From: an uncultured Marinospirillum sp.
GTDB lineage: Bacteria > Pseudomonadota > Gammaproteobacteria > Pseudomonadales > Halomonadaceae
Length of the DNA: 33,043 bases
Assembly (NCBI GenBank): GCA_947624795.1
Contig: CANQLY010000009.1
Location: 1-33,043, forward strand
Reading direction: 5' to 3'
The notes beneath the pieces were generated by a model. That model saw nothing but the letters and a program-made list of their open reading frames with translations. It did not search any database and had not been told where the DNA came from. Shown in pieces: positions 9,199-15,780 of this stretch. Position 1 is the first letter of the stretch, and every line of letters starts with the position of its first letter. Made by a program: the position numbers and the translations under genes.

Positions 9199-9241
9199 CT
9201 TAGAACTCCGTTAATTAATAAATTTGATGCTACAAATTAGA

Positions 9242-10447
9242 TTATTGATTGATGACCTCCCTGTTACTTTTTAAACCTGTGATGACATAAAGCGCACATG
9301 CCCCTAACAAACCAGATAATACAAACAACATGCCTCCGAGACTCATATCTGCGGTTTGCTGAGCCAGCCAAGGCCCGAGACTAGCACCTACCCAAAGCAC
9401 AAAAGTGTAGAGTGCTATCGCCATGCCACGCACATCAGCATGGCTCACACTGGCAACCTGAATAATCAGTCCCGGTACGCTGATACCAATACCAGCAACG
9501 AACATTAGGCTCGTTACTAATAAGCCACCAATATGGCTACTATTTATTAGTGCACTTAGTAAGAGGCCTGCGGTTGCACAAATTAAACCTGCACTAATAA
9601 CACGCTCAGCTCCTAAGCGAGGAATAATTGCGGCAACGGCCAAAGGCATTAGAAAAGCTGGTGCTGCAAACGCTCGTAACGTCAACGGAGAAATATCATG
9701 ATGAGAAAACTCAGTAGCAAAGCGTAAGTCCAGCCCCATATAAAAGGCCACAAAACACAGCAATAAAAGAAAAGCTGGCACATATACTCGGCGTAAATTT
9801 GGGTTGAATAATAAGTGTCCCAGCGATAAGTAATTGTGTAGCAAACTTGGTAGATTAAATGGCACGGGCTTATCTTTAGCTGTACGCGAAAGCTGCCATG
9901 CGGTTAGAGCGTAAATAGCACATAAGGGTAAAAAAGCCGTTCCTATTCCCCAACGAAGCGTGATTAACCCACCATATATTTGTCCTAAGAGCCCAGCAGA
10001 TAAGAATGCGGTACTCATCCAAGCAATACTCCAAGCACGCTGGCGTGAGGTTCCCCGCTCTGCTAAGTAAGCAATTGCCACTGGAGGAAAAGAGGCCGCT
10101 ATTAACCCTTGTAACATGCGTCCAATAACTAATTGGGATTGTGTTTCTGCTAGTGCAAGCAGAGCTGTAACAACTGCTAAAGCCAACAAACCAGATACCA
10201 TAACTTTGCGTCTGCCAAGTCGATCTGATAGCGGCCCAAAGATTAAAAAACCGGCGGCATAGGTGAAGCCAAAAGCACTTATCATGCCAGTTGCTCCTAT
10301 TCCATATTTGTTTTCTAGTACGTTCAGCACAGGTAATGGTAAATAGAGTAAAGAAACAACAGATAACGCGCAGAGTACGATTAATACACGCAGGGCTAAC
10401 GAAGGTGATTCATTATTGGGTGTTGGTTGCTGATGAATAACTGACAT
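9242..10447 (-). CDS. MFS transporter, drug-efflux type
   Basis: A 401-residue inner-membrane protein with about 12 hydrophobic segments. The motif GPLSDRLGRRKVM between segments 2 and 3 (about residues 72-84) is the signature MFS motif A of proton antiporters. The arginine-containing stretch VIGRMLQGLIAASFPPVAIAY is typical of segment 4 in YnfM/arabinose-efflux-like members. AAGGA lies 7 nt before the ATG. It is encoded just downstream of a MarR regulator, and a perfect 20-bp palindrome stands 16 nt before its start, so it is probably derepressed by a ligand of that regulator. The substrate cannot be read from the sequence. Confidence 0.88.
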   Translation of the reverse strand: MSVIHQQPTPNNESPSLALRVLIVLCALSVVSLLYLPLPVLNVLENKYGIGATGMISAFGFTYAAGFLIFGPLSDRLGRRKVMVSGLLALAVVTALLALAETQSQLVIGRMLQGLIAASFPPVAIAYLAERGTSRQRAWSIAWMSTAFLSAGLLGQIYGGLITLRWGIGTAFLPLCAIYALTAWQLSRTAKDKPVPFNLPSLLHNYLSLGHLLFNPNLRRVYVPAFLLLLCFVAFYMGLDLRFATEFSHHDISPLTLRAFAAPAFLMPLAVAAIIPRLGAERVISAGLICATAGLLLSALINSSHIGGLLVTSLMFVAGIGISVPGLIIQVASVSHADVRGMAIALYTFVLWVGASLGPWLAQQTADMSLGGMLFVLSGLLGACALYVITGLKSNREVINQ

Positions 10448-10463
10448 ATAATGTTCCTTGCTG

Positions 10464-10483
10464 ATATGTAGCTAGCTACATAT
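10464..10483. promoter_or_regulatory. Probable MarR operator before the MFS gene
   Basis: ATATGTAGCTAGCTACATAT is a perfect 20-bp palindrome in the 79-bp gap between the MFS start and the MarR stop. Its core ATGTAG-N4-CTACAT recurs upstream of the marR gene. The size and symmetry suit a MarR dimer. Binding is inferred from position and recurrence. Confidence 0.7.
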
Positions 10484-10526
10484 ATGAATAAAAAATTACT
10501 ATAGTTTCATTCCCTTAAACAATTTC

Positions 10527-11027
10527 TTAGGAAAGCATGCCAGCTTGATTGAGCTTTAACATTAAGCGGTTAAGCATGGCTCGTTCATTGCTGTCAAAGT
10601 GCTGCATCAACTTAGCAACCCAAGCATAGTGAGCAGGTAAGGCTTTCGATAAGAGTTCGTCCCCACTAGCAGTTAAGAATACCAGCCAAGAACGACGATC
10701 TTCAGGGTCGGGCTTACGATAGCAGAAGTCACTGGCTTCCATTCGGTCAATAGCACGAGTCATGGTTTGTGAGGTTACCGACACGCCCTCTGCCAGTGCG
10801 CCGATACTCAAGCCTTGAGGATTGCGCTTAAGCAAGATGATGACAAAAAACTGTGTTTGTGAAAGCCCGCATGTTTGGGCAAGGTTTGTGTCAAACGCTG
10901 CCAACATCTCACTGGTAGCCGATGCCCAGATTAACCAAGTGTGCAAACCATCTACATCTGGGTTTTGGTATTCTTCTCCAAGGCGTACCAAGGTTTCATA
11001 ACTGGGTAAATCTTTAAGCTCAAACAT
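10527..11027 (-). CDS. MarR-family transcriptional regulator
   Basis: A 166-residue protein with the winged helix-turn-helix of the MarR family. The recognition region reads IGALAEGVSVTSQTMTRAID (about residues 77-96), followed by the wing motif KPDPEDRRSWLVFLTASG (about 106-123), where DxR is characteristic. Helices before and after would form the dimer interface. It precedes the MFS gene on the same strand. Two copies of ATGTAG-N4-CTACAT flank it, one within its own promoter and one before the MFS gene. The likely scheme is self-repression and repression of the pump, relieved by a small aromatic or toxic compound. Confidence 0.88.
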   Translation of the reverse strand: MFELKDLPSYETLVRLGEEYQNPDVDGLHTWLIWASATSEMLAAFDTNLAQTCGLSQTQFFVIILLKRNPQGLSIGALAEGVSVTSQTMTRAIDRMEASDFCYRKPDPEDRRSWLVFLTASGDELLSKALPAHYAWVAKLMQHFDSNERAMLNRLMLKLNQAGMLS

Positions 11028-11063
11028 AAACTAAGGCACCGTTAATTAAACATCACAAGCTGA

Positions 11064-11092
11064 AATGTAGTCAGCTACATAGTTTCTGTCAA
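11064..11092 (-). promoter_or_regulatory. Sigma-70 promoter of the marR-MFS unit
   Basis: On the minus strand TTGACA (11092-11087) is followed after 17 bases by TACATT (11069-11064). The perfect -35 box and ideal spacing make this a strong candidate. The transcript would start about 30 nt before the marR ATG. The operator lies over the spacer and the -10 box. Confidence 0.65.
11065..11080. promoter_or_regulatory. Probable MarR operator in the marR promoter
   Basis: ATGTAGTCAGCTACAT has the same ATGTAG and CTACAT half-sites as the site before the MFS gene, with a four-base centre. It overlaps the -10 box of the predicted promoter, so a bound regulator would block RNA polymerase. Confidence 0.68.
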
Positions 11093-11380
11093 GCTTTTTA
11101 AGTAGGCACTTCTGTTATGTGAGCCAAAATAGAGCCTCCCTTGCTATTAAACTAGGTATTCTTCTTGAGCTTGTTTTTGGCTTAAGCTATTGTTTTAAAT
11201 AGATTTTTATGTGTTTTTATGCTAGGTGTTCAAAGTTAGCTAAGTGAGCCAGAAAAAACTTACTGCATCACTGCTCATACTTATTGAATGACGCTTACCA
11301 TGAAATAAAATAAAGCGATTAATCTAGTGATGTGTGTTTTCTTTGTACGCAGTGAATACCCCTTTTGCCGCATATCTTTA
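11093..11380. other. Non-coding, AT-rich stretch between the marR promoter and the hairpin element
   Basis: I see no gene, RNA or clear repeat in these 288 bases. There are no long open frames with recognisable protein and no strong hairpin followed by T residues. It may be eroded DNA from the transferred cassette. Confidence 0.5.
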
Positions 11381-12133
11381 AGGGTTTAAGGGACAGCCAC
11401 TCTTTAATAATTCAACTAACCTAAATTTTGAGTGGATGTCCTTTAAGGTTGGACGAATTTCACCCACGCCGGGTAAAAACACTAATAAAGAACCTGTTTG
11501 TTCTGCTAAGGCTTCTTTAATAACCCTAACTACCGCATCAATTAAATGGGTATTTTTAAAGTTGGCAGGACGATAAATAACCTCAACAGGAAAAGCACGC
11601 CCTTCGCTACTAATAATTGGCACATCACCTAAAACCTGGGCAATGGGCGCTGTATCTAAGGTTGCGGACATCACCAATAAACGTAAGTCTTCTCTTAACA
11701 CTTCTTGTGATTCACGTACCAGCGCCAGCCCTAGGTCAGCCGCTAAAGAACGCTCATGGAATTCATCAAAAATAACCAGAGCATAATCTTCCAACATAGG
11801 GTCATTTTGAATAATGCGAGTAAGAATTCCTTCGGTAACCACTTCTATTTGAGTTGCTGCAGAAATTTTTGTATCTAGTTTGGTGCGATAACCTACCCTT
11901 TGCCCAACCTGTTCACCTAACTGCAGAGCCATAAAACGTGCGGCAGAACGCGCCGCTAAACGTCTAGGTTCTAGCATTATAATTTTTTTGCCAGCACGCC
12001 AAGGTGCATCTAATAAAGCTAAAGGTACTTGGGTAGTTTTACCTGCACCCGGAGGTGCCTGAAGCAAAACTCGAGTCGATTGCACTAGGGCTTGCTTCAG
12101 TTCAGTAAGAATTAAATCAATGGGTAGGGTCAT
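11378..12133 (-). pseudogene. hrpB: Truncated ATP-dependent helicase HrpB (N-terminal part)
   Basis: Only about 228 residues of the usual 800 or so remain. The first RecA-like domain is recognisable: motif I QAPPGAGKTTQVPLALL, motif Ia EPRRLAARSAA, motif II DEFHERS and motif III SATLD. The sequence breaks after LVFLPGVGEIR, where the next domain should begin; the last 22 or so codons come from the 71-bp element and end at 11378. Motifs IV-VI are missing, so helicase activity is not expected. I start it at the ATG at 12133 (MTLPIDLILTE); a TTG one codon earlier is possible. No good ribosome binding site is seen. Confidence 0.85.
11381..11451. mobile_element. 71-bp hairpin element, copy 2 (MITE- or REP-like)
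   Basis: Identical over 71 bases to 8246-8316 and in the same direction. The inverted repeats lie at 11386-11402 and 11430-11446. Here it abuts the point where hrpB is cut off, so both copies mark gene breakpoints. They bracket the cassette with the ISL3 remnant, exported protein, MFS and MarR genes. Confidence 0.7.
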
Positions 12134-12309
12134 CAAAAATCACATCAAGTGCTGGAATAACCGCTATAACTAACACAGTTGAAGTGATTAAACCAAATAC
12201 CAAACACTAAAGAAATAACCTAGATGAAATTTGGGCAGAGTTTGCTTTGAAACTTGAACCAAATAGGTAGAATGTCGCAATAGAAAAAAGTAATAGAGAG
12301 TATTTTAAA

Positions 12310-13311
12310 ATGAAAGTTAGCCGTAATGACCCTTGCCCCTGCGACAGTGGCAAAAAGTACAAACATTGTTGTATTCACACTGCTTCAGAGCAGCACCTTG
12401 CACTACGCGATGAACTAGCAGCAGTTTTGGCTATGAGTCCAGATTTAACCTTTGATGAACTTAATCTAGTTGCTGAGAAGCATGTAAATAAAAGCAATAA
12501 TCAAGGTCATCCTGACTTTTGTGGTCTTTCACCCAACCAAATGCTCAACTGGCTTCATGCTCCTTTTAAAGAGCTAGATTGGATAACCATCAACACCCCT
12601 AGCGATTTATCCTCTAGCCCAGTTATGCGTTATTTGGAATTAATTCTAGATGAAGCAATGCAGCAAGGTGGCTCTTTTAAAGCCACCACTAGAGGCAACT
12701 TACCAGCCAAGCTAGCTAAAAGTGCTAGTGAGTTACTGCCGGAATTTGCTGTAGCCAAACATAATACAAATATTACTATTAGTGATTATATGGGCAACAG
12801 TGAAGGCAAAATAAACGCCCTTCACTATACCCGTGTTTTAGCAAATATTGCTGGTATTATATATTTAAGAAGTGGTCGTTTTCATATTAAAAAAACGGCA
12901 CAAAAACAGTATGAAAAAGAAGGTATTCAAGCTTTCTTCTTACCTATGTTAGAAGCAGCAACCACTCGATATAACTGGTCTTACCTTGATGGCTTGGATG
13001 ACAGTGTAGATTTGCGTGAATTTTGGTTGTTTATGCTTTGGCGATTACAAAACCATGCTTCAATAAATAAGCTAAGTGAAGAAGTGACAGTTGCCTTTCC
13101 CCAGTTGCTTGGTCAGCTACCTGATAGCATTTACTCTAGCTCAGAACAAACGCTTACCAACATTATAGAAACTCGCTTTATAACTCGCTTTTTAGAGTAT
13201 TGGGGTTTCCTTATTGCCAGTCCCCTACGCTTTACAGAAACAGGTGAGTTTTTACCCACCCACATTGAAATTCAACCGTTACTTAACCAAACTTTTCAGT
13301 TTAGTGTTTAG
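12310..13311 (+). CDS. SEC-C zinc-motif protein of unknown function
   Basis: A 333-residue protein. It begins with the SEC-C motif CPCDSGKKYKHCC (residues 8-20), a zinc-binding tail first known from SecA that often occurs on unrelated proteins. The rest is mostly helical, with charged and hydrophobic alternation, no signal peptide and no membrane segment; I do not recognise the domain. GAGAG lies 9 nt before the ATG. A weak promoter may lie upstream (TTGAAA and TAGAAT near 12247-12274, with a short 15-nt spacer). It stands directly before the second yqaA copy (8 nt between stop and the old ATG), so it belongs to the transferred allele of this locus. Confidence 0.7.
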   Translation: MKVSRNDPCPCDSGKKYKHCCIHTASEQHLALRDELAAVLAMSPDLTFDELNLVAEKHVNKSNNQGHPDFCGLSPNQMLNWLHAPFKELDWITINTPSDLSSSPVMRYLELILDEAMQQGGSFKATTRGNLPAKLAKSASELLPEFAVAKHNTNITISDYMGNSEGKINALHYTRVLANIAGIIYLRSGRFHIKKTAQKQYEKEGIQAFFLPMLEAATTRYNWSYLDGLDDSVDLREFWLFMLWRLQNHASINKLSEEVTVAFPQLLGQLPDSIYSSSEQTLTNIIETRFITRFLEYWGFLIASPLRFTETGEFLPTHIEIQPLLNQTFQFSV

Positions 13312-13344
13312 CGCAGTTAATGCTTACTTGGCTTAGCTACCTAG

Positions 13345-13358
13345 GCTTGGCGCTTGGC
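13345..13358. repeat. 7-bp tandem duplication GCTTGGC x2 causing a frameshift
   Basis: GCTTGGC occurs at 13345-13351 and again at 13352-13358. The extra 7 bases shift the yqaA frame. The duplication falls where the sequence changes from poorly matching to nearly identical to the other yqaA copy, so it may mark a recombination joint. Confidence 0.8.
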
Positions 13359-13360
13359 TT

Positions 13361-13785
13361 TATCAGCTTGCATTGCCGCAACTCTTTTGCCGATGCAGTC
13401 TGAAACAGCGTTAGTGGCGTTCTTAACGCTTAAGCCCAGTGCCGTTTATTCTTTGGTTGCCGTGGCAACTTTTGGCAATGTGCTGGGTTCACAAATTAAC
13501 TGGTGGTTGGGTGGTCAGCTGCAGCGTTGGCAAAACCGCCGCTGGTTTCCTGTCACGCCTAGCCAACTTAAACGTGCCCAAAACTGGTATCAGCGTTATG
13601 GGCGTTGGAGTTTATTACTGAGTTGGATGCCTGTGGTGGGAGACCCACTTACCCTAGTGGCAGGGGTATTGCGTGAGCCTTTTTGGCGCTTTACTTTGAT
13701 TGTTAGTCTAGCTAAGTTTGGGCGCTACGCTGTTTTAGCCTATGTCACCCTGTATATTTTAAAAGAGGTAGGCTCTTCCACTTAA
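13361..13785 (+). repeat. Direct repeat, copy 2 (yqaA body), matches 7361-7785
   Basis: Partner of the direct repeat at 7361-7785, in the same orientation and without gaps. Crossing over between the two would delete exactly 6000 bp. Confidence 0.9.
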
Positions 13786-15743
13786 TGCGATAAGCCCAAA
13801 TTAGTACGCAACCAATCTATTTTATCGCTTACATTTGCATGCAGTTGCTTAATTTTTTTACCTGCGTCATTGGCACCCCGTTCCATTTCATGTATTTGCA
13901 CATTAAATTCACCCACACTGTCATATTGACGCTTAGTTAAATCGGAACTTTCTTGCGCTGTTTCTGCGGCATGAAAAGAACGCTGACGCACTTCCTGTGA
14001 TGTTTCTTGTAGCTTTCTAGCTAGGTCGCATTGAAAGTTGGTAGATAAAGCAACGGCTTCAATGTGCTCTTTTAATCGGTCGGTTACGTTATTAAGCGCA
14101 CCTAATAGGTCGGTCGATTTACCAACAGCCCCTTGCGTTTGGCGAGATAGCTGCCGCACCTCATCAGCAACCACAGCAAAAGCTCGCCCATATTCACCGG
14201 CATTGGCTGCTTCAATGGTTGCATTTAATGCCAAGAGATTGGTTTGATCTGATATATGATTGACCTGATCTAAAATCCCCATCACTTCTTGCACTGCATG
14301 AATAAAATCAACCAAAGCTAATTGGCCTAAATCAATTTTTTGAATCGCTTCTTCACCGGCTCGAACCACTTCCATTGCACTTTGTTCACTGCTATCCATA
14401 AGGTTGGCTGTTTCTTCAGCAAAGCTTTTAACTTTGGTCGAGCTAGCACTCACTTGCTCAGCTAAATAGTTTAAATTCTCACTCGATTTACCGGCTTTTT
14501 TAAGCTGTTTGCGTGTATTTAATGTATTGCTGGCAATGCTATCAAAGCTTTCTAGTAATTCTTCTAGTGTGATTCCCACTTCTTGCAGTTGTAAATCTTT
14601 CTGCTCTTGCTGTTTTTTCATACCTGAAATCAACTGATTAAAACGCTTGGCTATTTGACCTAATTCAGTTTTATCTGCTTCCATATCCACAAAATTTAAG
14701 CTGCCTTGCTTAACCAATACGGTAAGTGCTAACTCTAATTTGGATAAATTTTTAATCACAAAACGTTGCTGAAAAATATAAAGCAATACCGCCATCAGTA
14801 ATAAGCCCAGCACAAAGGCAAAAAATAGCGTTTTAACCCAAGATTCAACATTTTCTTTACTCAAGTTAATTTCTGCTTGCCCTTGAATAATGGCCTGCTC
14901 AAAGTCATCCACTAACGTGTTAACTAGTAAAAAACTGTCAATACGATCTTGTTGCCACTTCACTGAACGCTTTATTTCAGCAGGATAACGCTTATGCAGG
15001 CTAGTTAAGTTCCGCAGTATTTCATCACCTTGCTCCTCTTCATTAACCGCAAGTGATTGAGTTTCCCAACCCATTAAACTTGCCATGCTGTCTTGTTTTT
15101 TTTCTGGATAAATACCAATACGTGGCAAAGTTTTTAGGTTTTCAAGTGCTGCTTCATAACTTAATAGTGTTAGGTTGAGCTGTTGTAAATAACTCTCTTT
15201 ACCACTGGTCCAAAACTGTTCACGGTAAGTTTTAATATCCGATAAAAAGTCGGTTAAACGAACAATACCCTGTAAGTAACTAACGCCAGTGGTTGGCTGT
15301 TCTTTTAATACTTGTAGGGCATAATTTTCAAGGCGACGTAACTCGGTCGTTGTTTCTCGTTCATTTTGATAAAGCAAACCTTGGGCATCACCAGCCAACT
15401 TACCTGCGCCCAATAATTCATGCGTTAACCCTAAATGAAGAGTTGCAGCGACTGGCTCTAGTTGGTCTACCAAAGTAGCTGGTAAACTAGGCATAACCTG
15501 CTGTTGAAGGTGTTCTAAATCACTCACCGCTGCCGAATGCTGAGTTGCATCACCTGTTTCTAAGTAATTACCAATTTTACCCCTTACATCGACCGCTAAC
15601 TGCCGATGTAATTCAGAATAATTTAAAGTGCTCACAAACGATTGGTTAAGTTTACCCAACCCCCAATACAAAATAATAGCCAAAGACAAGGCTAAAAAAG
15701 CAAGTAAAAATGCTGCTAATCGAGTAATGGTGACAATACGCAT
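13782..15743 (-). CDS. Methyl-accepting chemotaxis protein
   Basis: A 653-residue inner-membrane receptor. One membrane helix lies at about residues 9-29 and a second at about 300-324 ([18 protein letters not shown]), enclosing a periplasmic sensor region of about 270 residues, mostly helical and without a recognised ligand domain. A HAMP linker follows, then the signalling coiled coil, whose conserved tip reads [20 protein letters not shown] with DEVRQLS next to it. This is the contact site for CheA and CheW. GAAGG lies 6 nt before the ATG. It begins 37 nt after the stop of the EAL-CBS-GGDEF gene on the same strand, suggesting one transcript linking c-di-GMP and motility. There is no C-terminal CheR-tethering pentapeptide. 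The stop overlaps yqaA copy 2. Confidence 0.9.
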   Translation of the reverse strand: MRIVTITRLAAFLLAFLALSLAIILYWGLGKLNQSFVSTLNYSELHRQLAVDVRGKIGNYLETGDATQHSAAVSDLEHLQQQVMPSLPATLVDQLEPVAATLHLGLTHELLGAGKLAGDAQGLLYQNERETTTELRRLENYALQVLKEQPTTGVSYLQGIVRLTDFLSDIKTYREQFWTSGKESYLQQLNLTLLSYEAALENLKTLPRIGIYPEKKQDSMASLMGWETQSLAVNEEEQGDEILRNLTSLHKRYPAEIKRSVKWQQDRIDSFLLVNTLVDDFEQAIIQGQAEINLSKENVESWVKTLFFAFVLGLLLMAVLLYIFQQRFVIKNLSKLELALTVLVKQGSLNFVDMEADKTELGQIAKRFNQLISGMKKQQEQKDLQLQEVGITLEELLESFDSIASNTLNTRKQLKKAGKSSENLNYLAEQVSASSTKVKSFAEETANLMDSSEQSAMEVVRAGEEAIQKIDLGQLALVDFIHAVQEVMGILDQVNHISDQTNLLALNATIEAANAGEYGRAFAVVADEVRQLSRQTQGAVGKSTDLLGALNNVTDRLKEHIEAVALSTNFQCDLARKLQETSQEVRQRSFHAAETAQESSDLTKRQYDSVGEFNVQIHEMERGANDAGKKIKQLHANVSDKIDWLRTNLGLSH

Positions 15744-15780
15744 AAATAACCTTCTAATTACAGACTATAAAATCTATAAT

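Larger units (their letters stand above)
13320..13785 (+). pseudogene. yqaA: Second yqaA copy, frameshifted near its start
   Basis: The original start ATG at 13320 reads MLTWLSYLGLALG and then leaves the frame because GCTTGGC is duplicated in tandem (13345-13358). Removing one unit would give GLALSACIAATLLP, matching the intact copy. The downstream frame stays open for 143 codons if translation starts at the TTG at 13354, but no good ribosome binding site precedes it and the first membrane segment would be shortened. From 13361 on it is about 95 percent identical to 7361-7785. Its TAA overlaps the stop of the convergent MCP gene. Some residual expression cannot be excluded. Confidence 0.75.

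Noticed and set aside
7786-13320. A new defence or toxin-antitoxin system in the accessory block
   Set aside because: The genes are an efflux pump with its regulator, an exported protein, gene fragments and a SEC-C protein; no nuclease, toxin pair, reverse transcriptase or CRISPR feature was seen.
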